Assembly (NCBI RefSeq): GCF_000282095.2
Contig: NZ_AKKC02000004.1
Span: 620,001 to 684,000, forward strand
DNA: 64,000 nt
Reading direction: 5' to 3'
Origin: Rhizobium sp. CF080
GTDB taxonomy: Bacteria; Pseudomonadota; Alphaproteobacteria; Rhizobiales; Rhizobiaceae
Numbering within the stretch: position 1 is the stretch's first letter; each line of letters begins with the position of its first letter. Below, in pieces: positions 1-8,493 of the stretch. The notes beneath the pieces were generated by a model that saw only the letters and a program-made list of their open reading frames with translations, searched no databases and was not told the origin of the DNA. Both the position numbers and the translations under genes were made by a program.

Positions 1-653
1 TGCCGCAGAAGAAGAACATGCTGGCGCTCGAATATTTCCGTGCCGCGGCCGGCCGCAGCATCGGCGCACTGACCGGCGCGCTTTCCAGCGTCAAGGGCAG
101 CAACTATTCGATCGGCCTTGATTCTGTCCGGGAAGGCCTCGCCGAGGCATGGCCATCGCTTGATCTTTTCATTGACGGCATGGCGCTGCTGCGGCTGGTC
201 TTCGAGACGGTAACCCCCGATGCCGAGCGGCTGAAGAAGCGTTGCTACGAGAATTTCTCGACCGCGACGGATCTCGCCGACGGGCTGGTGCGCCAGCACG
301 GCCTGTCGTTCCGGGAGGCGCATCATGTCGTCGGCGGCGCGGTACAACGGGCGCTCAATATGGGCCTCGACGCAAGCGGCATGACGGTGGAGATCCTCAA
401 TGCCTCGGCAGAGGAAGAGCTCGGCCGCGCATTGCCGATCGATGCCCAATTCGTTCGGGATTGCCTCGATCCGGTCAAATCCGTGCAGGCCCGCACGACG
501 CCCGGCGGAACCGCTCCTTCCGAGGTTCGCCGCATGCTCGAAACCCTGGAGACCAAGCGCGGAAAGGATGCCGGACTGACGAAGGCGCGCCGCGAGGCAG
601 TCGAGGCCGCGATCATCCGATTGCGAAGCGCGGCCGGTGCACTGGCCGCCTGA
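1..653 (+). CDS. Argininosuccinate lyase-like protein, C-terminal part (cut by window start)
   Basis: Reading frame is open from the first base. The first readable residues, PQKKN, are the tail of the GSSxMPQKKN signature loop of the fumarase/aspartase superfamily, which holds the catalytic serine just upstream; the rest is the C-terminal helical domain typical of ArgH. About 217 residues are visible and the N-terminal half lies outside the window. The superfamily splits C-N bonds and releases fumarate. The neighbours are FrlB- and FrlD-like genes (58 bp and about 1.1 kb downstream, same strand), so this is probably a catabolic paralogue acting on an N-succinyl-type amine or amino acid rather than the arginine-biosynthetic ArgH. 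That reassignment is inference from context only. Confidence 0.8.
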   Translation, partial: PQKKNMLALEYFRAAAGRSIGALTGALSSVKGSNYSIGLDSVREGLAEAWPSLDLFIDGMALLRLVFETVTPDAERLKKRCYENFSTATDLADGLVRQHGLSFREAHHVVGGAVQRALNMGLDASGMTVEILNASAEEELGRALPIDAQFVRDCLDPVKSVQARTTPGGTAPSEVRRMLETLETKRGKDAGLTKARREAVEAAIIRLRSAAGALAA

Positions 654-710
654 CGGAAGATCTCCCCGGAAACATCAACACCTACTTTCAAGCAGAAAAA
701 GGGATGCCCC

Positions 711-1724
711 ATGCTCAACTTCGATGAAGCCCGATTCCTGAAAATCCAGAAGGGGGCCGCATCGCTCGCCCCGCGGATCGACACCGTGATCGCGTCCGCC
801 CTGAACGGCGGTGCCGAGAACCTCTTCTTCCTCGGCACGGGCGGTGTCGCTTATCTCATGCAGCCCGCCTTCCAGCTCCTGCAGCGCAATTCTGGCTTTC
901 CGACCTTCCTCGACTATCCGGCCGAGCTGGTCATCAGCGGCTCGAAGAACCTGACGTCCAAGTCGATCGTCGTCATGCCGTCGCTTTCCGGCACGACGAA
1001 GGAAAGCGTCGCCATGCTCGCCAAGCTAAAGGAGATCGGCGCGACGGTTTTGGCGTTCGTCGGTCATGAGGAAACACCGCTCGGCAAGGGCGGAGACCAC
1101 GTATTCGTCAACTTCGCCGAGGACGACACGTCCTGCGAGTCTTTCTATATGCAATCGCTGTTCGTGGCGCTTTCCGTCATGAAGTTCCGCAAGGAAATCG
1201 CCGATTACGATGCCCTCGTCGGGGAGCTGCAGACGATGCCAGAACTGCTTCTGGAGGTGAAGCGCAGCTTCGAGCCGAAGGCAGAGGCCTTTGCCGCAAA
1301 AATCGCCGCCGCCGACTATCACATCTTTGCGGGTGGCGGGAATGTATGGCCGGCGGCGCTTTACTACGCCACCTGCATTCTGGAGGAGATGCAGTGGATT
1401 CGCACACGTCCCGTCCATGCCTCGGACTTCTTCCACGGCACATTGGAACTCGTGGAAAAAGGCGTCAGCGTCATGCTCTTCAAGGGAGAGGATGTCCATC
1501 GCCCGCTTTCCGAGCGGGTCGAAAACTTCGCTCCGAACTACACCGACAAGCTGACGGTGCTGGACAGCAGGGATTTCGCGCTGCCGGGACTTTCCGAAGA
1601 GGCGAGGGCTCTGGTCTCGCCGATCGTGCTGGCGACGGTGCTGGAGCGCGTCAGCGCCCATCTCGAAGTCATGCGTAACCATCCGCTGGTTACCCGCCGC
1701 TACTACAAGCGGGTCGCCTACTGA
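711..1724 (+). CDS. SIS-domain deglycase, FrlB-like (fructosamine-6-phosphate deglycase family)
   Basis: A 337-residue protein with two SIS (sugar isomerase) domains. The first contains FLGTGGVAYLM near residue 40 and the serine-rich SLSGTTKES phosphate-binding loop near residue 90; the second follows around residues 185-330. FrlB enzymes cleave 6-phosphofructosyl amino acids to glucose 6-phosphate and the free amine. The C-terminal HPLVTRRYYKRV segment matches the end of FrlB proteins. The gene sits directly before a FrlD-type kinase, which is the usual pairing (kinase then deglycase) for Amadori-compound use. The exact substrate (fructosyl-lysine, -asparagine, an opine such as santhopine, or another) cannot be read from the sequence. 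Confidence 0.82.
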   Translation: MLNFDEARFLKIQKGAASLAPRIDTVIASALNGGAENLFFLGTGGVAYLMQPAFQLLQRNSGFPTFLDYPAELVISGSKNLTSKSIVVMPSLSGTTKESVAMLAKLKEIGATVLAFVGHEETPLGKGGDHVFVNFAEDDTSCESFYMQSLFVALSVMKFRKEIADYDALVGELQTMPELLLEVKRSFEPKAEAFAAKIAAADYHIFAGGGNVWPAALYYATCILEEMQWIRTRPVHASDFFHGTLELVEKGVSVMLFKGEDVHRPLSERVENFAPNYTDKLTVLDSRDFALPGLSEEARALVSPIVLATVLERVSAHLEVMRNHPLVTRRYYKRVAY

Positions 1725-1787
1725 TCTCGATTGCCCCATATTGCCGCCGCCGGTATCGGCGGCGGTTTCTGCAACTGGAAGAGCATT

Positions 1788-2603
1788 ATGGCTGAATTCG
1801 AAGTCGCGACTGTCGGTGACAATTGCATCGACCGGTTCATGCCGCCGGTCGGCCTCTCGGCGATTGGCGGCAATGCGGTGAACGTCGCCGTGCATCTGCG
1901 CAAGCATGGCTTGAAGACGGCCTATTTCGGTGCGGTGGGACCCGATGCCGACGGCAACCGCATGCTCGATTGCTTCGGAGAAAACGGGCTGGTGGTCGAT
2001 CATATACAGATGCGTGATGGGGTGACTGCCTATACCGAGATCGAGTTTGACCAGGGCGGCGACCGCATCTTCGCATTCGAGGAGTTCGGCGTCTGCCGCG
2101 GATACCGTCCGACCGAGGAAGAGGTGCAGATCCTGTTTCGCATGCGGCACGTTCATATCGGCTGGTTCGATGATGGCGGGGTCCTCAGGCGCAGGCTGCA
2201 TGCCGCCGGCGTGAGCGTTTCGCAGGATATTACCGTCAATCCCGGCGCCGAGGGCCTGGCGATCGCGTTCGCTTCCGCGGGCTCCGAGCCCGGCGCGGCG
2301 ATCGAGCTTGCAAGGCAGCTCATCACCGAAGGCGCGGCCCTTGCCGTCGTCACTCGCGGTGCGCAGGGAAGCCTTGTGACAGACGGCAATGTCGTCGCGG
2401 AGACTGGCATCAGGCCGGTCGAGGTCTCGGATACGACCGGCGCCGGCGATACGTTCATCGCCGGATTTATCGCGGCGCATCTCAAAGGGAAGCCGCATCA
2501 GGAATGCCTGGAAGCCGGGCGCGACGCCGCGGCCGTCACCTGCACGCATTTCGGAGGTTTTCCGCAAACGCCGATGGCGATCAAGGCCCATCTTTCAACA
2601 TAG
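1788..2603 (+). CDS. PfkB-family carbohydrate kinase, FrlD-like
   Basis: A 271-residue ribokinase-type kinase. The N-terminus (VGDNCIDRF, then GGNAVNVAVHL at about 27-37) closely follows E. coli fructoselysine 6-kinase FrlD. The DTTGAGDTFIAGF motif near residue 216 is the PfkB anion hole and catalytic-aspartate signature. I chose the ATG at 1788; an upstream in-frame ATG at 1731 would add 19 residues with no similarity to the family. It lies 63 bp after the deglycase gene and probably shares its operon. Expected role: ATP-dependent phosphorylation of an imported Amadori compound at C6 so that the deglycase can split it. Confidence 0.82.
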   Translation: MAEFEVATVGDNCIDRFMPPVGLSAIGGNAVNVAVHLRKHGLKTAYFGAVGPDADGNRMLDCFGENGLVVDHIQMRDGVTAYTEIEFDQGGDRIFAFEEFGVCRGYRPTEEEVQILFRMRHVHIGWFDDGGVLRRRLHAAGVSVSQDITVNPGAEGLAIAFASAGSEPGAAIELARQLITEGAALAVVTRGAQGSLVTDGNVVAETGIRPVEVSDTTGAGDTFIAGFIAAHLKGKPHQECLEAGRDAAAVTCTHFGGFPQTPMAIKAHLST

Positions 2604-2744
2604 AGACATGGCTTGAAGCGGCCCGAGGATCACGAAAAACAAGGTGAGCGTAATGATCCGGTTCCAAATTTGTCCAGGCTGAGGCTCATCTTGGCGGCCG
2701 TCGGCCCTCACCAGGCCGTCATGACCGATTTGGAAGGCGATGGT

Positions 2745-3656
2745 CTATCGCGACGCCCGAACTCTCTTCATCAGAACAACATTTGGCAAATCTTGTCGCG
2801 GTCCGGGCGCTGCAATTTCCGAACCGTTATGTCGCGCAATGTGTCCATGATCGCCACGCTCCACCTCAACTGGAGGCACGTTGTCGAAATATCGCCCCGG
2901 CGTCGTTCCCAGCATGCGCCTGAACATGGCGATGAAGGCACTGACGCTCTCATAGCCTAGATCGCCTGCAATGTTCGTCACCATCTCGCCTGTCGCGAGA
3001 CGCTGCAGTGCCAGACCGACGTGCAGTTGCTGTCGCCACCGTAGGAACGACATGCCCGTTTCCCGCTGGAACAGACGGCTAAGAGTACGGTTGCTTGCGC
3101 CGACGCGCGCCCCCCATTCGTCGATCGTGAGCCGTTGTCCGGGGTCCTGGATCATGGATGCTGTCAGACGGCACAGCCTTCGATCATTCGGCATCGGCAG
3201 GTGGATGGGTTCGAGAGGTGCGGCAGCCAGTTCATCGAAAAGTACCTCCAAGAGGCGAGCTCTTCGGTTTTGATCCTCGGCGGAATCATGGGAATGCGCT
3301 GCGAAACGAAAAATGATCTCCCGAAGCAGGGGCTGCACGAAAAGGATTCCGCAGTCATTGCTCAATGGAGCCTCAAGGGCAGGATCGATGTAAAGGCTGC
3401 CGATCTTGACGTGACCCGCTACTTTGCCGGCGTGATCGACCGCACTGGGTATCCATAACGCGCAATGCGGCGGCACCGTCCATATGCCGCCGGCGGCCTT
3501 CACTGTCAGGACGCCGCTGATGACGTACATCAGTTGCGCCTTGTTGTGACGATGGGGCTCGATCTCGCCGAAGAAGGTCGTTTCGGTGATGAGACTGAAG
3601 ACAGGATGGGCAATCTTGTCCACCGCATCGACGATATTGAAGTCGAGAGCACCCAC
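2745..3656 (-). CDS. AraC-family transcriptional regulator
   Basis: A 303-residue regulator with an N-terminal cupin-like sensing domain (HRHNKAQLMYVISG near residues 37-50) and a C-terminal double helix-turn-helix domain ending in the AraC signature region (DLGYESVSAFIAMFRRMLG followed by TPGRYF). A GTG start at 3656 is preferred because a GGAGG Shine-Dalgarno sequence lies 6-7 bases upstream. It is the last gene of a minus-strand group with a small unknown protein, a ferredoxin and a PPOX flavoprotein, and only 26 bp separates it from the unknown gene, so it may control that group. The ligand is unknown. Confidence 0.85.
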   Translation of the reverse strand: MGALDFNIVDAVDKIAHPVFSLITETTFFGEIEPHRHNKAQLMYVISGVLTVKAAGGIWTVPPHCALWIPSAVDHAGKVAGHVKIGSLYIDPALEAPLSNDCGILFVQPLLREIIFRFAAHSHDSAEDQNRRARLLEVLFDELAAAPLEPIHLPMPNDRRLCRLTASMIQDPGQRLTIDEWGARVGASNRTLSRLFQRETGMSFLRWRQQLHVGLALQRLATGEMVTNIAGDLGYESVSAFIAMFRRMLGTTPGRYFDNVPPVEVERGDHGHIARHNGSEIAAPGPRQDLPNVVLMKRVRASR

Positions 3657-3682
3657 GACGTCACCTCCAGTGTCGCACCATT

Positions 3683-4066
3683 TCAAGCTGCGTGCTTTTC
3701 CAGCAGAGCCAAGCCCTTTGTGACAGCTTGCTCTTCGTCTGACACGAACAGTATAGCAAATCCGAATGCTTTTGCCGCCGCTGTTGCGGCAACACGTAAG
3801 ACGGCACTTGCCGAAGTCTGACCTTCGATGACGACCATCCCGCAGCAGAATTCACGCATGCGGTGTTTGATCCGCTTGAAGAACAGAGCCTTCTCTTTCC
3901 GTTCCTCCTGCGTTTCATCTTCGTGATCGTCGGGAGAGTGATCGGTGATCACCACAAACCTCTCTCGTTTATCGAGGAGCTGCTCGAACTGCTCGTTGAT
4001 GGAAATGGCAGACTCCGTTTGCGTCCGCAGAAACACGAGAGGGAAACGGGAATCGTCGAACAGCAT
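3683..4066 (-). CDS. Conserved small protein of unknown function
   Basis: A 127-residue protein I do not recognise. It begins MLFDDSRFPLVFLRT, has a very acidic and charged central stretch (residues about 47-65, rich in D, E and K), a CCGMVV segment near 74, and an alanine-rich helix before a predicted strand (FGFAILFVSDE). The alternating strand-helix look and length recall STAS- or SpoIIAA-like single-domain proteins, but that is a weak guess. The ATG at 4066 has GGAG 8 bases upstream; in-frame starts further up (to 4150) are possible. It lies between the ferredoxin gene and the AraC gene on the same strand. Confidence 0.6.
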   Translation of the reverse strand: MLFDDSRFPLVFLRTQTESAISINEQFEQLLDKRERFVVITDHSPDDHEDETQEERKEKALFFKRIKHRMREFCCGMVVIEGQTSASAVLRVAATAAAKAFGFAILFVSDEEQAVTKGLALLEKHAA

Positions 4067-4231
4067 GAGAAAAGCTCCGGGATGATAAAATCCAGACCGG
4101 CTCGGTTCGTGGCACGGATTCTGGTCAGTGAGCATTCCACTTAATGTCACCCCTCATGCTGTCGCTCTTTCCGACCTGCCAAAAGGTGCCGCGAACCTGC
4201 CAATCTTCGTGGATGATCACATAGTCCAACC

Positions 4232-4552
4232 TTACTCGTCTGACGCCGGCACGTGCACGACCAACCCCTCTAACGTCTCATCGACAAGGATCTGGCAGCA
4301 TAGCCTGCTCTGCGGTCGGACCTCGCTTGCATATTCCAGCATGAATTCCTCTTCCTCGCTACGAATGCCGGTTCGTCCTTGCCAGGCGTCGTCGACATAG
4401 ACGTGACAGGTACCGCAGGTCATGGATCCACCACACTCTCCGACGACGCCGGGCACGTCATTCTCGACTGCCGCACGCATCACGCTGGTGCCGTTTTCGG
4501 CTCGGACCCTATGTTTCGTACCATCCGGCTCGACAAAGGTAATTTCGGTCAT
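4232..4552 (-). CDS. [2Fe-2S] ferredoxin, adrenodoxin/putidaredoxin type
   Basis: A 106-residue ferredoxin of the vertebrate/P450-partner class. Cluster ligands are Cys40, Cys46, Cys49 (ECGGSMTCGTCHVY) and Cys86 (RLCCQI); Cys85 is an extra cysteine next to the fourth ligand. Such ferredoxins pass electrons from an FAD reductase to a cytochrome P450 or Rieske oxygenase. No P450, oxygenase or ferredoxin reductase gene is beside it. Its neighbour 16 bp upstream is the PPOX-family flavoprotein, so the two may work together or the ferredoxin may serve a distant partner. Length and motif spacing are normal. Confidence 0.9.
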   Translation of the reverse strand: MTEITFVEPDGTKHRVRAENGTSVMRAAVENDVPGVVGECGGSMTCGTCHVYVDDAWQGRTGIRSEEEEFMLEYASEVRPQSRLCCQILVDETLEGLVVHVPASDE

Positions 4553-4568
4553 TAGTTGGAACCCGCAC

Positions 4569-5567
4569 TCAATACAGATTGTCGGTGTAATCCTGCTTCA
4601 TCTTTTTCTCGACCAGGCCAGGTGCTGACATAATCTCAGCGGCTTTCTGAGCTTCAACGCTCTTGTTCAGCTTGATATGGCCGATCGCTATTTTGGCCGG
4701 TTCGATGCCCATCGGCGCTTCTGTTGCGGACCAGATGCACGCACGAGCTATCGCTTCGCTTTCGGCGAACTCGACCTTCAGATCGTTGATGCCCGTCACC
4801 AATTCCGGGATTTTCCCCTGAACCATGAAGCGGGCGCGAATGTCCGGATCGTCGAAAATGCGGGCGAGTCCGGTCAGTCGAACGAAATACGTGGAACCAG
4901 GAACGATGACGACCGCCGCGACCTTCGGCTGGGTGACGATATTCCTGAAGCTGTCGATCCGCTTGTTGCCGGGCCTGTCGGCGAACCATAGAGTGCCGTC
5001 GCTGACCTGTACCATCGCTCCTGAGGGGTCGCCCTTCGGGCTGAGATCCGCTCTCCCTCGGTCGTCGACCGTCCCGAAAGCGAGAAAGCGGGCAGCGGAG
5101 ATCAACTGGTCCGCTCCGGCTGGCGGCGCAGTATCTGGAACGATGGCCCAGAACTCGGAGCGGATCAGGGCCTTGCCGCAATGAAGGTAGCATTCCTCGA
5201 TGGCGACACGGATCGTATCGCCGTCATTATCGACGACCCACCCATTGAGGCGCAGAAGTTCGTTTGTCGACGGTATCACGAAGAAAGATCCGAAGCCGCT
5301 TCCAGGCCGCGCCATATGCGGATCGTCGACTGTCGATGTCGGGATGTGGAGTTGGCGGCTGTCGGCGCTCATCCAGCCGGGTTTGCCGCCGCCCAGGGTG
5401 ACGCCAATGCCGTCGTCACCACCGAAGCTCGCCATCATCAGTGACGACGAGGCCAGCCAGTGCAGGGCGCCAGCGTCGAGGTGATCGATCGACTTCAGAT
5501 GGACAAGGGCAGATGCCTTTCCAACCCGGTCTTCGAGGTCATCAATTGTTGAGATAATTTTGTCCAC
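4569..5567 (-). CDS. Pyridoxamine 5'-phosphate oxidase-family FMN protein (MSMEG_1061-like)
   Basis: About 332 residues. The C-terminal two thirds is a split-barrel PPOX domain: a pre-barrel segment with HCGKALIRSEFW, then AARFLAFGTVDDRGRADLSPKGDPSG, FADRPGNKRIDSFRNI and a strand-rich end. This resembles the FMN-dependent MSMEG_1061 subfamily. The N-terminal 100 residues are less typical. GTG at 5567 is preferred as start because GGAAGG lies about 10 bases upstream; the frame is open to 5681 but that extension looks non-coding. Expected activity is FMN- or F420-type redox chemistry on an unknown small molecule. First gene of the 2745-5567 group. Confidence 0.78.
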   Translation of the reverse strand: MDKIISTIDDLEDRVGKASALVHLKSIDHLDAGALHWLASSSLMMASFGGDDGIGVTLGGGKPGWMSADSRQLHIPTSTVDDPHMARPGSGFGSFFVIPSTNELLRLNGWVVDNDGDTIRVAIEECYLHCGKALIRSEFWAIVPDTAPPAGADQLISAARFLAFGTVDDRGRADLSPKGDPSGAMVQVSDGTLWFADRPGNKRIDSFRNIVTQPKVAAVVIVPGSTYFVRLTGLARIFDDPDIRARFMVQGKIPELVTGINDLKVEFAESEAIARACIWSATEAPMGIEPAKIAIGHIKLNKSVEAQKAAEIMSAPGLVEKKMKQDYTDNLY

Positions 5568-5856
5568 GGCAGCCGCCTTCCGGAATTGCTGGCACCGATG
5601 TCCGCGTCCAACTGGTGGGGTACCGGGCGCGCCTCGTGTTCGGACAATATTAGGTCTCGTTCTCTCCCGATCAGAGGGCATATCCGGTCACAATCTGTCG
5701 CGACCCTGCCAACTCGGCCTGCACGACCCTGCGCCGGTTCCAGCCTAGGCGGAACAACCCTGTGGGCCGATAGCCGCGCCGATGCGGCAGCCTAGGGAAC
5801 TCGAAGAGCGAACAGCCGTGATCATGTTAAGGGTCGTTGGTTCACCGCCGGCTGAT

Positions 5857-6513
5857 CTAATGCCCCGCTCTTCCTGGCATCTTGAGGCGCGTGATCAATG
5901 TTCTAGAGCGGCGGAGCGCCGTGAAGGCTGCACCGAACGCGGTTATTCCCAGACCGATCGTCAGGATCTGGTTATAACCGCTCCACAACGGTTCAAAGAT
6001 GGATGCCAATCCTGCTGCGGTGATCGTTGCCATCCGATGCTGCTTGGCCATTGGGCCGGAGAAATCGCTCGGGTTGCCTGTGGCCCGGCCGAGTTCCCGG
6101 ACATAGGCCGTCAGGACGGCGAAAGCGCCGGCGGCCCAGCCGAGGCCCGGCATGCCGATGCCATATCCGACGCCTGCGAAGATCAGAAGGTCGGCGATGC
6201 GATCCGGAAACTCGTTCCAGAACGGGCCGTCCGGCTCTCCCTTTCCGCCTTCGACGGCGACCATCCCGTCGAACAGATTGCAAAGCAGGCGGCCCTGGCA
6301 AAAAAGGACGGCCAAAAGCAGGCAGGCAACGCGCTCCCAACCGACCGTCTGTCCCGCCAGATAGAAGGCACCGCCGGCCAGGGCGGCTGCGACCATGCTG
6401 GCCTGGGATATCTGGTTCGGGGTGATGGTTTTTGACGCCATCCATCGCGCGATCAACCCTGCCCAACGCGTGTTGCGGCTTGCCAGGGGCCGCCTGTCGC
6501 CTGTCTCGGTCAT
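5857..6513 (-). CDS. CDP-alcohol phosphatidyltransferase family protein with altered active-site residues
   Basis: A 218-residue membrane protein. It matches the family signature D-x2-D-G-x2-A-R-x8-G-x3-D-x3-D in exact spacing, but with substitutions: Asn79 for the first Asp, Asp82-Gly83 kept, Ala86 kept, Val87 for Arg, Gly96 kept, Asn100 for the third Asp, Asp104 kept. The normal four aspartates bind metal and the CDP-alcohol. The gene overlaps the preceding small membrane-protein gene by 4 bases (ATGA) and is last of a plsC-cdsA-orf group, so it likely uses a CDP-lipid or related substrate. Whether it is active with these changes is unknown. Confidence 0.78.
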   Translation of the reverse strand: MTETGDRRPLASRNTRWAGLIARWMASKTITPNQISQASMVAAALAGGAFYLAGQTVGWERVACLLLAVLFCQGRLLCNLFDGMVAVEGGKGEPDGPFWNEFPDRIADLLIFAGVGYGIGMPGLGWAAGAFAVLTAYVRELGRATGNPSDFSGPMAKQHRMATITAAGLASIFEPLWSGYNQILTIGLGITAFGAAFTALRRSRTLITRLKMPGRAGH

Positions 6514-6905
6514 GTCCCGGCACCTCGTCTTGCGGAGATCGAATAATTGTAGATCGTGGCGTAGCTCGTCGATACCAGAAGCGGAACCGCGACTGTCTTG
6601 AGGATTTCCGGTGTGCCGCTTGCCGCATGGATTGCGACGAGAGCAGCCGTCGAGCCGAGACAGGCAATGAGCGGCGGCGCCCATAACTGTGTCAGGCCAT
6701 CAAAGCGCTTCGAAAGCCCGTCGATCACCGATTTCAGGAAAAGCGTCAGGCCGGCGGACATCACGCCCTGCACCAGACCGGAATAAAGCGGCCTTGGCAT
6801 GTCGTAGGCCCGATTGGCGAAGACGGCCCAGCCACCCATCGCGAGAAACGCGAACAGCACATGCACCGTCCCGCTGCGTGCAAGCCGTTTCAGCGCATCC
6901 GGCAT
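6510..6905 (-). CDS. Small integral membrane protein of unknown function
   Basis: A 131-residue protein, MPDALKRLARSG at the start, with about four hydrophobic segments (roughly residues 14-32, 40-58, 74-92 and 101-120). No catalytic motif recognised. It overlaps the cdsA-like stop by one base (TGATG) and the next gene by four bases (ATGA), so translation of all three is probably coupled. The position inside a phospholipid-synthesis operon suggests a membrane partner or scaffold, or a small lipid/flippase-like component; this is inference. Confidence 0.72.
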   Translation of the reverse strand: MPDALKRLARSGTVHVLFAFLAMGGWAVFANRAYDMPRPLYSGLVQGVMSAGLTLFLKSVIDGLSKRFDGLTQLWAPPLIACLGSTAALVAIHAASGTPEILKTVAVPLLVSTSYATIYNYSISARRGAGT

Positions 6906-7852
6906 CACAGCGACCACCAGTAGCGCACAATATGGAAGAAGATCGGTGCCGAGAAAACGACGGAATCCAGCCGGTCGATCAGTCCGCCATGACCTTCGAT
7001 GAGATTGCCCCAGTCCTTGATGCCGCGATCCCGTTTGATCGCCGACATCACCAGGCCGCCGAAGAAGCCCATCAGCGTAATGACGAAGGCGAGCAGTCCC
7101 GCCTGAACTGGCGTGAACGGCGTTATCCACCAAAGTGCTGCACCGATCAGAGTGGCGCTGATGACGCCACCGACAAAGCCTTCGACCGTTTTCGATGGCG
7201 ACAGTTTCGGAGCGATCTTGGTGCGTCCGAACAGTTTGCCCCATACATATTGCAGCACGTCGCTCAACTGGACGACGATCACCAGGAAGGCGATGAGCAG
7301 CACGTTGCGGCCTTCGTAGCCCGGTATGTTCAGGGTCAGCAGCGCCGGGACATGCGAGGCGCAGAAGACGCAAATCATCAGTGCCCATTGCACCTCCGCA
7401 ATGCGGATCAGGAAGCGCTCCGTATCGCCCCTGAGCACGGATATGATCGGCATCAGCAGGAACGCATAGACCGGAATGAAGATGGAGAAGATGCCGTATT
7501 GTTCCGCCCAGAGCAGGTAGTACTGAAGCGGCACCACGACGAAGAAGGCTGCGGCCAATGCCCAGTGATCGGCCCTGCGGGTATTGATGAGGGTGACAAA
7601 TTCCCGTAGCGCGGCAAAAGAGCAGAAACCGAATAGGATGAGAACGCCGATGCGGCCTGCCACGAAAGCAATGCCGATGAGGATGACCATGATCCACCAG
7701 GCCTTGATCCGGGCATTGAGATTTTCGATCGACGCGTTCGTGCCCGTCGGCGACAGGCGCTGCTGCAGCACGTAACCGATGGCCGAGGCGAGAACGAGTA
7801 CGCCGAAGATACCGGCTACCAGCGTCAGAAGATCGGAACTCGCGGCACTCAT
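6905..7852 (-). CDS. Phosphatidate cytidylyltransferase (CdsA-like)
   Basis: A 315-residue polytopic membrane protein with about eight hydrophobic segments. The CdsA signature is present near the C-terminus: S-x-I-K-R-D-x3-K-D-W-G, then GHGGLIDRLDS. The enzyme makes CDP-diacylglycerol from phosphatidate and CTP. The start overlaps the end of the plsC-like gene by four bases. Since rhizobia carry another cdsA in the main lipid/LPS locus, this clustered copy may be a paralogue dedicated to the neighbouring phosphatidyltransferase; the other copy is not in the window, so this is family knowledge plus inference. Confidence 0.9.
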   Translation of the reverse strand: MSAASSDLLTLVAGIFGVLVLASAIGYVLQQRLSPTGTNASIENLNARIKAWWIMVILIGIAFVAGRIGVLILFGFCSFAALREFVTLINTRRADHWALAAAFFVVVPLQYYLLWAEQYGIFSIFIPVYAFLLMPIISVLRGDTERFLIRIAEVQWALMICVFCASHVPALLTLNIPGYEGRNVLLIAFLVIVVQLSDVLQYVWGKLFGRTKIAPKLSPSKTVEGFVGGVISATLIGAALWWITPFTPVQAGLLAFVITLMGFFGGLVMSAIKRDRGIKDWGNLIEGHGGLIDRLDSVVFSAPIFFHIVRYWWSL

Positions 7853-8493
7853 TCACCACTCCCTGCAGGCTTCGGGGACAGAGCTAGAAGGGCGGTCTGC
7901 ATCCGTTCAAGAAACGCTTCCTTGGCTTCATCCGGTGCGAACCGCAGGGCGCTGCCGAAGGTGACGGTGCAGATCAGCGGTATCGGGACGATCTCGCCCT
8001 TCGGCATGACCCGATTGAGATTGTTGATCCAGACCGGAACGAGATCGATATCGGGCCGCGCCGCGACCAGATGAAAGATGCCACTCTTGAACGGAAGAAG
8101 CGGGGCATCGGTCTGGTTTCGCGTGCCTTCCGGAAAAAGAATGAGGGATGACCCGGCGTCGATCGCCGTTGCCATCTGCTCAATCGGATCCTCTGTCCTC
8201 TTGTCTCGCTCTCTTGCGATGAGAACCGCGTTGAAAACGTCACTGCCGATGAAGCGATTGAGCCGCGATTTCAGCCAGTATTCGGCGCCGGCAACCGGAC
8301 GGGCCTGATGCCGCAGCCTTGGCGGCAGCACCGCCCAGACCAGAACGAAGTCGCCATGGCTGGAATGATTGGCGAAATAGATGCAGGGGCTGGATGGCAG
8401 CCCTTCCTCGGGCCATATGGCGCGAACCGCCGTGACCGCGCGGGCAAACAAGACAATTGTCGCTGCCGCGGCCTTTGCAATAAAAACCTTCAT
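7849..8493 (-). CDS. 1-acyl-sn-glycerol-3-phosphate acyltransferase (PlsC-like)
   Basis: About 214 residues. Acyltransferase motif I is NHSSHGD (H-x4-D), and motif III is LFPEGTR; an N-terminal hydrophobic anchor precedes them. The enzyme acylates lysophosphatidate to phosphatidate, the substrate of the CdsA-like enzyme encoded next. The ATG at 8493 follows GGGGGA; a TTG at 8529 in the same frame would add 12 residues. First gene of a four-gene minus-strand group in which every junction overlaps, so the order acyltransferase, cytidylyltransferase, membrane protein and phosphatidyltransferase follows the biochemical order of a CDP-lipid pathway. Confidence 0.88.
   Translation of the reverse strand: MKVFIAKAAAATIVLFARAVTAVRAIWPEEGLPSSPCIYFANHSSHGDFVLVWAVLPPRLRHQARPVAGAEYWLKSRLNRFIGSDVFNAVLIARERDKRTEDPIEQMATAIDAGSSLILFPEGTRNQTDAPLLPFKSGIFHLVAARPDIDLVPVWINNLNRVMPKGEIVPIPLICTVTFGSALRFAPDEAKEAFLERMQTALLALSPKPAGSGE

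Noticed and set aside
1026..2591. Long open frame (521 codons) on the minus strand
   Set aside because: It runs antisense to the FrlB- and FrlD-like genes, has no recognisable domain and reflects high GC third-position bias.
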